A stretch of 44,756 nucleotides of DNA from contig JAFTSO010000044.1 of the NCBI GenBank assembly GCA_017467265.1, positions 1 through 44,756 on the forward strand. The letters are read 5' to 3'. The notes under the pieces were generated by a model. It worked only from the letters and a program-made list of their open reading frames with translations. It made no database searches and was not told where the DNA came from. The stretch's first letter is position 1. The number at the start of each line of letters is the position of its first letter. The stretch comes from Clostridia bacterium. GTDB taxonomy: Bacteria > Bacillota > Clostridia > Christensenellales > Borkfalkiaceae. Positions 27,730 to 36,832 of the stretch are shown piece by piece. Position numbers and translations under genes: made by a program.

Positions 27730-27758
27730 TTGACAAATACTTTTTTTTGGGTTAAAAT
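27730..27758 (+). promoter_or_regulatory. Sigma-A promoter of the lipoprotein-opp operon
   Basis: TTGACA (27730-27735) and TAAAAT (27753-27758) are 17 bases apart. The first start codon lies 120 bases downstream, leaving a leader of about 115 nt with no structure I recognise. Confidence 0.88.
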
Positions 27759-27878
27759 GATAGTTGTGTTATAAGCAAAATTGGGCGATAGTGTCAAAAA
27801 TCGGTATTTTTGTGAAAAAACGAGGAAGAAAATGTCCCATTTTGTCGTTATATACAATATAAGGAAGAGGTTTACTCT

Positions 27879-29150
27879 ATGAGAAGAAAACTGAAAAGAG
27901 CAATGCTATTGCTGTTGTCGGCTTTGGCGGCGTTGCTGATGCTTGTCGGGTGCGAGCTGGGTATGACAAAAGAACAGGCGCTCAGCGGCTACGATTTGAA
28001 AGCGTCCGTCACCTATTACGCTAACGGCGGTGATTTTGGCAACGGGAACACGACGAAAGAGATTTGGTACAAAGCAAACTCTCGTCCGCTTAACATTGGC
28101 GTTGATCCGATGCCTAGCGGTACGTCGATCAATCTAAAATACGACAAACACGATTTTGTGGGTTGGTATCACGTTGCGGTGGACCAAGACGGGAATTTGC
28201 TGATCGGTGAGAACGGACAATGTACGTTGGATATGGAAAAGCCCGTGGATTTCTCGACGGCGGTGCTGTTAGAAGACGACGCGTGGCATTTGGGCGCGTT
28301 GTGGAACGCTAAAGCGAAAGTGCGCGTGCGCCTTGTGAGCGACGGCGTGATCACAGATAAGAAAGGAACGGAGTTCGATCCTGCATCGGATACGGATATT
28401 AAAGTTTCCGACTATCTTTCCACCAACGATTACAAAACGCAATTGGACGTAGGAAAATCCCCGATCGACCTTGCGTCGGGTAGCGCATATCAATTCGTCG
28501 GGTATTATTTTGATCAGGCGGCTACGCAGCCGATCTTGGAAGAATTGCGCCAGCAAGAAGGTCAGACGGAAGACGTAATTATTTACGCGAAGTATATTTC
28601 GAAAGAGTGGACGGTTGTTAAGTCGACAACGGACGTCAAGAATATGATCATGCTGAATATGAAAACAGCAGACAAGAAATTTTACATTGCGCGTGATATT
28701 GATATGTCTACGGTAGATGCGTTTGCGGTATCGAACGGTGTGAATTTGGCGGCGACGATAGAGGGTAATGGCTTCACGATCAGCAATCTGTCAATCAAAA
28801 AGACAAAGATTACTACCGATTTTGCTTTATTCGGGAACGTGAAATCGACGGCGGTGATACGAAATCTTACTTTTGATAATCTCGTTGTGGAATACGGCTT
28901 GAATTCGTCGGTAAACGTATATTTCGTTTGTCTTGGCATTGAAGACGGGGCTACAGTTGAAAACGTAACCATTTCTGGTTCAATGGAAATTGGTGGTATG
29001 GGTAGCGCGAGAAACTTTGAGAACGACTTTAACAGCTGTATGTTTGGCGTATTTGCAACAGACGAAATGTATGAAACCGAACATCCTAACGGATTCAAAG
29101 TGGAAGGGCTGTTGCTCAAATATCAAAAAGAAGAAATAACGATTAAATAA
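27879..29150 (+). CDS. Lipoprotein with InlB-like repeat, first gene of the opp operon
   Basis: This 423-residue lipoprotein has a signal peptide MRRKLKRAMLLLLSALAALL with lipobox LVGC (Cys near residue 25). An InlB/Flg_new-type unit follows (VTYYANGGDFGNG ... HDFVGWYHVA) and a second weaker one (YQFVGYYFDQAATQPI). The C-terminal third looks like the start of a beta-helix or GLUG-type region (FYIARDIDMS, IEGNGFTISNLSI, IRNLTFDNLVV, VENVTISGSM). The gene sits 26 bases before oppA under the same promoter. It may help present or capture peptides at the cell surface, or be an adhesin that shares regulation. I know no characterised relative. Confidence 0.75.
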   Translation: MRRKLKRAMLLLLSALAALLMLVGCELGMTKEQALSGYDLKASVTYYANGGDFGNGNTTKEIWYKANSRPLNIGVDPMPSGTSINLKYDKHDFVGWYHVAVDQDGNLLIGENGQCTLDMEKPVDFSTAVLLEDDAWHLGALWNAKAKVRVRLVSDGVITDKKGTEFDPASDTDIKVSDYLSTNDYKTQLDVGKSPIDLASGSAYQFVGYYFDQAATQPILEELRQQEGQTEDVIIYAKYISKEWTVVKSTTDVKNMIMLNMKTADKKFYIARDIDMSTVDAFAVSNGVNLAATIEGNGFTISNLSIKKTKITTDFALFGNVKSTAVIRNLTFDNLVVEYGLNSSVNVYFVCLGIEDGATVENVTISGSMEIGGMGSARNFENDFNSCMFGVFATDEMYETEHPNGFKVEGLLLKYQKEEITIK

Positions 29151-29176
29151 GAAAAAACAAACGGAGGATATAGATT

Positions 29177-31882
29177 ATGAATAAGTCAGTAAGAAGATTG
29201 CTTTGTCTTTTGCTCAGCACATTGACGATAAGCTCCTTGGCTGTTTCCTGCGGAGGTAGCGGTGGCGCTAGCAATCCCGCGGATTCTTCCAGCAGTGCAA
29301 GCGAAAACATTAGCGGTTCGGCAAGCGAAGAGAGCAGTGAAGAAAGTAGCGAGGATAGCGACAGCGAAGAAATCGTAGATCCCAACGCGAAGACGGAAAC
29401 CCGTCCCGTTGTCTTCTCGACCGAACCTTTGGACGGTAATTTCAACCCGTTCTTTGCTACGTCCGCAACGGACGTGGACGTGTTGTCGATGACACAGATC
29501 AGTATGCTTGGTGTGGACGCAGACGGGAACGTTGCTTGCGGCCAAGATCAGCCTACGGTCGTAGATTCGTACACCATTAAAACGGACGGCGAGAACAAGT
29601 ACACCGATTACTCGTTCGTTATCAAGAACGGTATCAAGTTCAGCAACGGCAGCGCGCTCACGATCGATGACGTTCTGTTCAACCTGTACGTGTACCTTGA
29701 TCCTGCGTATATGGGCTCGGCGACCATCTATTCGACGGATATCGTTGGCTTGGCTGCATATCAGGCGCAGGACGCGAGCTTGCTTGAAAACGACGCAGGC
29801 TTTGATAAAAACGCGCTGAATAAGACGTTCTACAACGAAGCGGATACCCGTATTCAAAACATTATCGATTCGCTCGATAAGGATTCGGGCTACACGCCTA
29901 CCGAGGAGGAGCAGAAAGAAATCAACGCTGACCTCGCGAGATTGAAGGAACTCTTCTTGGAAGAAGTCAACAGCGACTGGGCGAGCAACGCTGGTACGCA
30001 GACGAGCTATGAACAGGAATATACGCTCAAAGAAAATTGGGAGATTTATTTCTTCGTAGAAGGTTTGGCGAGCACCATCTATTACAAGACGGAAAACGGT
30101 CAGAAAGCATTGAAAGATGCGAACGGTAAGTACGTCACGGAATTGACGAAACCCGGCGTTGTCCTTGAAGACGGCAGCACGTATGACGGCACGTATCAGG
30201 GGCAGGAATATTATGCGAGCCACCTTGTAGAAGAAATCGAAATGGCGGCTGCGGACGAAGAAGCGATCGCGGCGAAAATGGCTGCGCAGGAGTGTTCGAG
30301 AGAAGAAGCGATCGAATACGTAATCCAAGATCAGGCGATCAAAATGGTGTATGAAGCGTACACGACGGACGTTTATATCGAGCAGATTTTGCTTTGGTGG
30401 GCATCTGGTGACAATCTTCGCGAAGAATTGATGGCAAAGGCGCGTACGGCGTACTATGAAGAACAGCTCGCGAGCGGTATGAAGGTGGAAACGATCAGCG
30501 GTATCACGACGAGCAAGACGGAGGATGGTAAGAACGACGTTTTGAATATCCGTATCAACGGTATCGACCCCAAGGCAATCTGGAACTTTGGTTTCACCGT
30601 TGCTCCCAAATATTACTATTCTAGTGAAGAAGCAATCCAAAAAACGAAATTCGGCGTTAAGTGGAACGATTTCGATTTCTTTAACGACGTATTGAAGGCA
30701 CCCGATAAGAACGGTTTGCCCGTAGGCGCAGGCGTATATCAAGCAACGGATAAATACGGCAACGATAACGTTAGCAAGGCAAACTTCTACATCAACAACT
30801 TCGTTTACTTTAAGCGCAATGAATATTTCAAGACGGTAGGTAGCGGGCTTTGCAACGCAAAGATTAAATATATGCGTTATAAAGTCGTGAACTCCGACCA
30901 GATCGTACAGGCAATGCAGATGGGCGAAATCGATATCGGTGAACCCAACGCAACGGCAGCGAACATTAAGGCGATCGCGGACGCTGGCTTGAACTATAAA
31001 ACGTCGCCGACGAACGGCTACGGTTACGTTGGTATCAACCCCACGTACGTACCCGATCTCGAAGTGCGTCAGGCGATTATGTACGCAATGGATACGACGT
31101 ACACGCTCGGCTATTATACGGGTGACCTCGCAGAACTCGTGTTTAGATCGATGTCACGTGAATCGTGGGCGTATCCGACGGGCGACGCAGGGGAGAATCC
31201 TTACTACGACACTGGTCTTGCAAACAAAGAATTTATTCAAGAATTGGTCGGTCTGGCTGGTTGGGAAGTCGGTAGCGGCGGCAAGCTGTACAAGGAAGGC
31301 AAAGCGCTCGATATCACCTTCACGATCGCAGGCGGTACGACGGATCACCCTGCATACAATATGTTCCTGAAAGCGGAAGAACTGTTGGAAGAATGCGGCT
31401 TTACCATCACGGTTAAGAACGACGCGTCGGCTTTGAAGAAGCTCGCAACGGGCGGTCTTGCGGTTTGGGCGGCAGCTTGGTCTTCGACGGTTGACCCCGA
31501 TATGTATCAGGTTTACCATAAGGATTCCAACGCAACGAGTACGAAGAACTGGGGATATGACACGATCCTTGACGACCAAACGGGCGACTTTGCAGAAGAA
31601 CAGTTGATCATTGACGAACTCAGCCAATATATTGACGCTGCGCGTGAAACGATGATTCAGGATTGTGGTAACCACAGCGATGAGAAAGATTGCTGCCGTA
31701 CAGCAATTTACGGAAAAGCACTCGATAAGGTAATGGAACTCGCGGTAGAGCTTCCGACCTATCAGAGAAACGACTGTGTAGCGTACAGCCCTTCGCTCAT
31801 CGATTACAAGTCTTTGAACCAAAATCCTACGGCGTTTGCTGGGGTTATCGATAAGCTCTGGGAATTGGATTACGTTGACTAA
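29177..31882 (+). CDS. oppA: Oligopeptide ABC transporter substrate-binding lipoprotein with large insertion
   Basis: This 901-residue family 5 extracellular solute-binding protein captures peptides for the OppBCDF transporter. The signal peptide ends SLAVSC (lipid Cys about residue 25), followed by a Ser/Glu-rich linker (residues ~30-70). The domain opens with FSTEPLDGNFNPFFATSATD and ISMLGVDADGNV. The family pattern resumes in FYINNFVYFKRNEYF, MQMGEIDIGEPNA, VRQAIMYAMDTTY and WSSTVDPDMYQVYH. Between residues ~200 and ~435 lies a mostly helical, acidic insertion not found in ordinary OppA (about 540 residues). GGAGG precedes ATG 29177. Gene order and spacing support peptide uptake; the ligand is unknown. 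Confidence 0.9.
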   Translation: MNKSVRRLLCLLLSTLTISSLAVSCGGSGGASNPADSSSSASENISGSASEESSEESSEDSDSEEIVDPNAKTETRPVVFSTEPLDGNFNPFFATSATDVDVLSMTQISMLGVDADGNVACGQDQPTVVDSYTIKTDGENKYTDYSFVIKNGIKFSNGSALTIDDVLFNLYVYLDPAYMGSATIYSTDIVGLAAYQAQDASLLENDAGFDKNALNKTFYNEADTRIQNIIDSLDKDSGYTPTEEEQKEINADLARLKELFLEEVNSDWASNAGTQTSYEQEYTLKENWEIYFFVEGLASTIYYKTENGQKALKDANGKYVTELTKPGVVLEDGSTYDGTYQGQEYYASHLVEEIEMAAADEEAIAAKMAAQECSREEAIEYVIQDQAIKMVYEAYTTDVYIEQILLWWASGDNLREELMAKARTAYYEEQLASGMKVETISGITTSKTEDGKNDVLNIRINGIDPKAIWNFGFTVAPKYYYSSEEAIQKTKFGVKWNDFDFFNDVLKAPDKNGLPVGAGVYQATDKYGNDNVSKANFYINNFVYFKRNEYFKTVGSGLCNAKIKYMRYKVVNSDQIVQAMQMGEIDIGEPNATAANIKAIADAGLNYKTSPTNGYGYVGINPTYVPDLEVRQAIMYAMDTTYTLGYYTGDLAELVFRSMSRESWAYPTGDAGENPYYDTGLANKEFIQELVGLAGWEVGSGGKLYKEGKALDITFTIAGGTTDHPAYNMFLKAEELLEECGFTITVKNDASALKKLATGGLAVWAAAWSSTVDPDMYQVYHKDSNATSTKNWGYDTILDDQTGDFAEEQLIIDELSQYIDAARETMIQDCGNHSDEKDCCRTAIYGKALDKVMELAVELPTYQRNDCVAYSPSLIDYKSLNQNPTAFAGVIDKLWELDYVD

Positions 31883-31925
31883 TTTTCCCTCTTTCAAAAA
31901 ATAAACTATAAGTGAAGAAAGACTA

Positions 31926-32918
31926 ATGGTAAAGTATATTATTAAACGGCTTTTGCTCGCCGTGCTGATCTTGTTCAGCGTGTCGGTCATAATGTATATT
32001 TTGGTTAGAAATATCGACCTGAACGCGCTGTGGGAGATCGCCGGCGGCGGAAACCTGTCCAACGAAAACGCGCAAGAACGTTTCGAGATCGTTGCGAAAG
32101 CGTACGGTTACGGTGATAATTCGTTTTGGGGCGTTATAAAAGGATATTTTTCGTGGCTCGGTAAGTTTTTGCAAGGGGATATGGGTACGTCCATATCCTA
32201 CCAGCAGCCCGTAGAAGACGTTATCTCTAAAAATATGGGGATTTCGTTCACGATTTCGTTTGTTTCCTTGATTTTGCAGCTCATTATCGCGATTCCGCTC
32301 GGTATCAGATGTGCGGTAAATCAGTACGGAAAACTCGACTATGCAGCGACGTTTTTGACGATGATCGGGATCTCTTTCCCGACCTTCTTCGCAGCGAGCC
32401 TTGCAATCCGCTTTTTCTCGGTAGAGCTTGGTTGGTTCCCTGTGCAGGGTATCGAATCGAGTTTGCCCGTGACGGCGACGGAGTGGGATTATTTCTGGGA
32501 TAGAGCTTGGCATATGATCCTGCCTATCGCAGTTTTGGTTGTTTTGAGCATCGGTAGTTGGTCTCGTTATACGCGTACGAACACGCTCGAAGTATTGAAC
32601 GCAGACTATATCCGTACGGCAAGAGCGAAAGGCTTGTCTGAAAGATCGGTCGTTTATAAACACGTTTTCAGAAACTCGCTGATTCCGCTTGTGACGGTGC
32701 TGGCGGGAACGTTGCCCACGCTCTTTGGCGGCGCGATGATCACGGAGACGATGTTTGCAATCCCCGGCATCGGTAAGCTCGCTTACGACGCGATGATGGA
32801 CGGTGATATTCCGTTCATTATGGGGTACAATATGTTCTTAGCAACGCTCACGGTTATCGGTATTCTTTTGACGGATATTATGTACGCGGTGGTTGATCCT
32901 CGCGTGAAACTGGCGTAA
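31926..32918 (+). CDS. oppB: Oligopeptide ABC transporter permease, OppB type
   Basis: This 330-residue inner-membrane permease has six predicted transmembrane helices, starting with IIKRLLLAVLILFSVSVIMYILV. The coupling-helix EAA motif that contacts the ATPases is seen in YIRTARAKGLSERSVVYKHVF, and TEMFAIPGIGKL-like text (ETMFAIPGIGKLAYDAMMDG) is typical of DppB/OppB. The extracellular loop after helix 1 (about 65 residues) is normal for the family. The ribosome site before ATG 31926 is weak (GAAGAAAG). It pairs with OppC. Confidence 0.95.
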   Translation: MVKYIIKRLLLAVLILFSVSVIMYILVRNIDLNALWEIAGGGNLSNENAQERFEIVAKAYGYGDNSFWGVIKGYFSWLGKFLQGDMGTSISYQQPVEDVISKNMGISFTISFVSLILQLIIAIPLGIRCAVNQYGKLDYAATFLTMIGISFPTFFAASLAIRFFSVELGWFPVQGIESSLPVTATEWDYFWDRAWHMILPIAVLVVLSIGSWSRYTRTNTLEVLNADYIRTARAKGLSERSVVYKHVFRNSLIPLVTVLAGTLPTLFGGAMITETMFAIPGIGKLAYDAMMDGDIPFIMGYNMFLATLTVIGILLTDIMYAVVDPRVKLA

Positions 32919-32930
32919 AGGAGGGGAATT

Positions 32931-34067
32931 ATGGAAGAAAATAAGAATTTACTTTCGGAAGAATTGCCCGAAGAAACGTCGGTAAACGCAGGGGACGTGG
33001 CTGTGGAAACGGCAACGGCGGAGGACGTGCACGGCGAAAATTTGAGCGATCGCGTACGTATGCTTTCGCCTGGGCAGCTGGTTGCAAAGCGCTTTTTCCG
33101 TTCCAAACTCTCGGTGATCGGTCTGATCACTCTGATTTTGTTGTTTGTATTCTCCTTTGTCGGTCCTTTGTTGCCCGGTTGTTCGGATTGGGTAAAGAAC
33201 GGCGATCCCATTGCGGATAGAAACAAGGAAAATATCAAGCAAGTCGTTTACGTGGACGTATTAAAATACGAAATCACCAACGCGGACGGCGAAACGGAGA
33301 TTTTGTACGCATACAACTTTATGACCAACGAAGACGGTGAATTGAACTGGTACGCCGATATGAACTCGACGCATTGGCTCGGTACGGATATGAACGGGTA
33401 CGATATATTCACGAACTTGATGCTGGGCGGCAGAGTTTCGCTTACCATCGGTTTCGTCGTTATATTCTTAGAGGCGATACTCGGCGTGATTTTGGGCGGT
33501 ATAGCTGGCTATTTCGGTGGTTGGGTAGACAACCTAATTATGCGTATCGTTGATATTTTAAGCTGTATTCCGACGATTCCCATTATGTTGATTTTGTCGC
33601 AGATGTTGGAGAGCTGGAATATTCTCGACATACGAAAACTGTATTTCTTAATGGCGATACTAACCTTGTTGGGCTGGACGGGGATTGCCCGTATGGTCCG
33701 CGGTCAGATTTTGTCGTTGCGTGAGCAAGAGTTTATGTTGGCGGCAAAATGTTCGGGACTTTCTACGTTCCGTAAAATATTCAAGCATTTGTTGCCGAAC
33801 GTTATGCCGCAGCTGATCGTACAGATGACGATGGGCTTGGGCAGCATTATCTTGACGGAAGCAACGCTCGGGTTCTTGGGTATCGGTGTGCCGCTCGGTA
33901 CGCCTACGTGGGGCTCGATGATCAACAGCGCAACCAAGATGGATATTCTGATCGGTTATCCGAATTTCTGGATACCGCCCGGAATCTGTATTACGCTCGC
34001 AATTCTGGCGTTCAACTTTGTTGGCGACGGTCTGCGCGACGCGTTTGACCCGAAGATGAAGAGGTGA
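32931..34067 (+). CDS. oppC: Oligopeptide ABC transporter permease, OppC type
   Basis: This 378-residue permease begins with an acidic cytoplasmic extension of ~50 residues, then LSPGQLVAKRFFRSKLSVIGL, the typical OppC_N segment. Helix 1 is followed by a long extracellular loop with HWLGTDMNGYDIFTNLMLGGR. The EAA coupling motif is LAAKCSGLSTFRKIFKHLLP, and FLGIGVPLGTPTWGSMI is a landmark. GGAGG precedes ATG 32931. Its TGA stop lies just before the oppD start. Confidence 0.95.
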   Translation: MEENKNLLSEELPEETSVNAGDVAVETATAEDVHGENLSDRVRMLSPGQLVAKRFFRSKLSVIGLITLILLFVFSFVGPLLPGCSDWVKNGDPIADRNKENIKQVVYVDVLKYEITNADGETEILYAYNFMTNEDGELNWYADMNSTHWLGTDMNGYDIFTNLMLGGRVSLTIGFVVIFLEAILGVILGGIAGYFGGWVDNLIMRIVDILSCIPTIPIMLILSQMLESWNILDIRKLYFLMAILTLLGWTGIARMVRGQILSLREQEFMLAAKCSGLSTFRKIFKHLLPNVMPQLIVQMTMGLGSIILTEATLGFLGIGVPLGTPTWGSMINSATKMDILIGYPNFWIPPGICITLAILAFNFVGDGLRDAFDPKMKR

Positions 34068-34072
34068 TGGTT

Positions 34073-35383
34073 ATGTCCGAAGAAAAAAAGACGAAAAAAT
34101 CACATTATATCTCGGGGAAGGAATCTCGTAAGATTTCGCGCCAAAACGCGAAAATCACGAGAAAATTTGAAAAGCGTAAAAAGAGAAGAAACGTTGAGAG
34201 CGAATACGTGACCGAAATGAAAGACCCTACGAATATCGTAGAGTTTGAAAATTTGCACACCTATTTCTACACGGATACGGGTGTGGTAAAGGCGGTCAAC
34301 GGCGTGACGTTCTCGATTCCCGAAGGGGCGACCGTGGGTGTCGTTGGCGAATCGGGCTGTGGTAAGAGCGTGACGTCGCTCTCCTTGATGCAGCTTGTCC
34401 AAGGGCCGAGCGGTCAGATTGTGGACGGCTCGATCCGTTTCCGTACGAAGGCGTTCCGCCGCGATAAAATGGGAAAGAAAATTCCCGTTTATGAAACGGA
34501 AGAAGTCAACGGCGAAACGGTGATCGTGAAAAATGAAAAGGGCAAGCCTGTTCAAAAGAAGGATGAACTTGGCGGTAAAATGTACGAGACTGAAGAAAAG
34601 GTGTACGACATCGCGAAGATGCCTTTGGAGGCGATGCGTGGTATTCGCGGTAGAGAAATCGCAATGATATTCCAAGAACCGATGACGTCGCTCAATCCCG
34701 TATTCACGATCGGTAATCAGCTGGACGAAGTGGCGTTCTTGCACATCAAAGGTATTTCCAAAGCGGACGCGAAAAAGCGTAGTATCGAGATGCTCAATCT
34801 CGTCGGTATTGCCGATCCTGAGGGCGTGTACAAAAAGTTCCCGCACGAGCTTTCGGGCGGTATGCGTCAGCGTGTTATGATCGCGATGGCATTGCTCTGT
34901 AATCCGCGCCTTATTATTGCGGATGAACCGACAACGGCGCTCGACGTGACGATTCAGGCACAGATTTTGGATTTGCTCCGCGAAATCAAAGCGAAGATTA
35001 GCGGCTCGATTATGCTTATCACGCACGACCTTGGCGTAGTGGCGGAGATGGCGGATTTCGTAGTAGTTATGTACGCAGGCAAAGTGATTGAGATGGGTAC
35101 GGCAGAGGATATTTTCGACAATCCTTTGCATCCTTATACGATTGGCTTGCAAAAGAGTAAACCGACGGTGGACGGTGAAGTGGATTCGCTCTATTGTATC
35201 CCCGGTTTTGTGCCTAACCCCGTCAATATGCCCAACTATTGCTATTTCCGTGACAGATGCGAAAGATGCACGAAGGAGTGCGCCGGCGATTATCCGCACT
35301 TGGTTAAGGTGTCGGATACGCATAGCGTAGCTTGCTATTTGTACAAAGATCAAAACGAAAAGGGGGAGAATAACAATGCGTGA
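34073..35383 (+). CDS. oppD: Oligopeptide ABC transporter ATP-binding protein, OppD type
   Basis: This 436-residue ATPase has Walker A GESGCGKSV, Q-loop IFQEPMTSLNPV, signature LSGGMRQRV, Walker B LIIADEPTTALDV and the switch His in LITHDLGVV. The oligopeptide C-terminal domain has four cysteines around CYFRDRCERCTKEC, possibly metal or Fe-S ligands as in related DppD/OppD. Two oddities: a very basic N-terminal extension of ~50 residues, and a ~60-residue charged insertion between Walker A and the Q-loop (about residues 124-190). I chose ATG 34073 because GAGGTGA lies five bases upstream; ATG 34067 is an alternative that overlaps the oppC stop. Confidence 0.93.
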   Translation: MSEEKKTKKSHYISGKESRKISRQNAKITRKFEKRKKRRNVESEYVTEMKDPTNIVEFENLHTYFYTDTGVVKAVNGVTFSIPEGATVGVVGESGCGKSVTSLSLMQLVQGPSGQIVDGSIRFRTKAFRRDKMGKKIPVYETEEVNGETVIVKNEKGKPVQKKDELGGKMYETEEKVYDIAKMPLEAMRGIRGREIAMIFQEPMTSLNPVFTIGNQLDEVAFLHIKGISKADAKKRSIEMLNLVGIADPEGVYKKFPHELSGGMRQRVMIAMALLCNPRLIIADEPTTALDVTIQAQILDLLREIKAKISGSIMLITHDLGVVAEMADFVVVMYAGKVIEMGTAEDIFDNPLHPYTIGLQKSKPTVDGEVDSLYCIPGFVPNPVNMPNYCYFRDRCERCTKECAGDYPHLVKVSDTHSVACYLYKDQNEKGENNNA

Positions 35384-36503
35384 GAACGAACTGGAAATGA
35401 TCCCCGAAACGACGGAAACGAGCGAAGTGCTTGCGCCTGAAACGGGGACACCCGTGGCAGACGACGTGCTGCTCGACGTACGGAATTTGAAAAAGCATTT
35501 CGTCGTTGCAAAGAGCTTTTTCGGTAAACCGATCAAATGGTTAAAAGCTGTCGATAACGTTTCGTTTACCTTGAAGAAGGGCAAAACGCTCGGTATCGTA
35601 GGTGAATCGGGCTGCGGTAAAACAACGATGGGGCGTACTATTTTGCGCCTTTACGATGTGACGGGCGGCGAAGTGTATTTCAAAGGGCAGGAAGTTTCCA
35701 AAATTTCGAACAAAGAGTTTGATAAACTCCGTCCGAATATGCAGATGATTTTCCAAGATCCGTACGCGAGTCTTTCCCCCCGTTTAACGGTGGGCGAGAT
35801 TATCGGTGAGGCGGCTTTGCAACACGGTATCGTCGATAAAAAGCATTATAAGGAATACGTGCTTAGCGTGATGAAAATGTGCGGTTTGCAGCCCCATTAT
35901 TTCGAACGTTATCCCCACGAATTCTCGGGCGGTCAGCGTCAGCGTATCTGTATTGCGCGTGCGCTCGCGTTAAAGCCCGAACTCGTCATTTGCGACGAGC
36001 CCGTTTCCGCGCTTGATGTGTCGATTCAGGCACAGATTATCAATATGCTCAAAGAATTGCAGGCGGAGCTGGGTTTGACGTACGTATTCATTTCGCACGA
36101 TTTGTCGGTGGTGAAACACATTTCCGACGAAGTGGGCGTTATGTACTTGGGCAGTATGGTGGAATTTGGTACGAAAGAAAAGATTTTCTCGAATACGTTG
36201 CACCCGTACACGAAGGCGTTGTTCTCGGCTGTTCCCGTGCCTAATCCGCACGTGAAGATGAACCGCGTAATTTTGAAAGGAGATATTCCCTCTCCTGTCA
36301 ATCCGCCCAAAGGCTGTAAGTTCCATACCCGTTGTGAACAATGTATGGAAATTTGTAAATCCGTACCGCCGAAGTATAAGCAAGTAGAAGAAGGGCATTT
36401 CTGCGCTTGCCACTTGTACGATACGCAGGAAGATATTGCGGAATACGAAGCGGCGATGGCAGCAGAACAAGCGGCTACGGAAGTAGAGCAAACGCAGGAC
36501 TAA
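35376..36503 (+). CDS. oppF: Oligopeptide ABC transporter ATP-binding protein, OppF type
   Basis: This 375-residue ATPase partners OppD. Walker A is GESGCGKTT, the Q-loop IFQDPYASLSPRLTV, the signature FSGGQRQRICIARAL, Walker B LVICDEPVSALDV and the switch FISHDLSVVKHI. The end has the Cys cluster CKFHTRCEQCMEIC and an Ala/Glu-rich tail. The start at 35376 lies inside the end of oppD (8-base overlap) with GGGGGAG upstream, indicating coupled translation. Confidence 0.95.
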   Translation: MRENELEMIPETTETSEVLAPETGTPVADDVLLDVRNLKKHFVVAKSFFGKPIKWLKAVDNVSFTLKKGKTLGIVGESGCGKTTMGRTILRLYDVTGGEVYFKGQEVSKISNKEFDKLRPNMQMIFQDPYASLSPRLTVGEIIGEAALQHGIVDKKHYKEYVLSVMKMCGLQPHYFERYPHEFSGGQRQRICIARALALKPELVICDEPVSALDVSIQAQIINMLKELQAELGLTYVFISHDLSVVKHISDEVGVMYLGSMVEFGTKEKIFSNTLHPYTKALFSAVPVPNPHVKMNRVILKGDIPSPVNPPKGCKFHTRCEQCMEICKSVPPKYKQVEEGHFCACHLYDTQEDIAEYEAAMAAEQAATEVEQTQD

Positions 36504-36505
36504 GT

Positions 36506-36778
36506 ATGGCAAAAACGGACAAAAACGAGAAGAAAGAGAAGAAAAAGCGTAACGCGGATATCGATATGGAAACTACGTTTGCGGATATGAACGTGGAAGG
36601 TTTCAAATGGTACAATCCGCATAAAAAAAAGAATTCCAAAGACTCGATCGGTAAGATCACGTTTAAGGAGTTTTGGGCGATGGTAGTAGGCGCTTTCCGT
36701 GCCTTTTGGCCGACGCTTTTGATGATAATTCTCGGCTTTGGTATGATGGTAGCGATTGCTTATATGTGGCTGAAATAA
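36506..36778 (+). CDS. Small Lys-rich membrane protein at the end of the opp operon
   Basis: I do not recognise this 90-residue protein. The first ~30 residues are very rich in Lys and Glu (KTDKNEKKEKKKRNAD). Residues ~40-60 contain FKWYNPHKKKNSKDS, and a single transmembrane helix lies near the end (FWPTLLMIILGFGMMVAIAYMW). It starts two bases after the oppF stop with a weak AGGA site, and is followed by the operon terminator, so it is co-expressed with the transporter and may be an accessory or anchoring subunit. A longer in-frame start at 36407 lies inside oppF and is not supported. Confidence 0.75.
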   Translation: MAKTDKNEKKEKKKRNADIDMETTFADMNVEGFKWYNPHKKKNSKDSIGKITFKEFWAMVVGAFRAFWPTLLMIILGFGMMVAIAYMWLK

Positions 36779-36784
36779 ATAGTA

Positions 36785-36816
36785 AAAAAGACGTTCCTTT
36801 TTGGGAACGTCTTTTT
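36785..36816. terminator. Bidirectional terminator at the end of the opp operon
   Basis: A perfect 13-bp stem (36785-36797 with 36804-36816) has A- and T-runs on both sides and serves the converging opp operon and minus-strand lipoprotein gene. Confidence 0.93.
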
Positions 36817-36832
36817 GCTTATAACACATTAA

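Noticed and set aside
29186-30742. A 518-codon minus-strand open frame opposite oppA
   Set aside because: Its composition and lack of motifs mark it as a shadow of the oppA reading frame, which is strongly supported.
36407-36505. N-terminal extension of the 90-residue membrane protein
   Set aside because: It lies wholly inside oppF in another frame, and its residues are shadow-like (Arg/Gly/Ser-rich).
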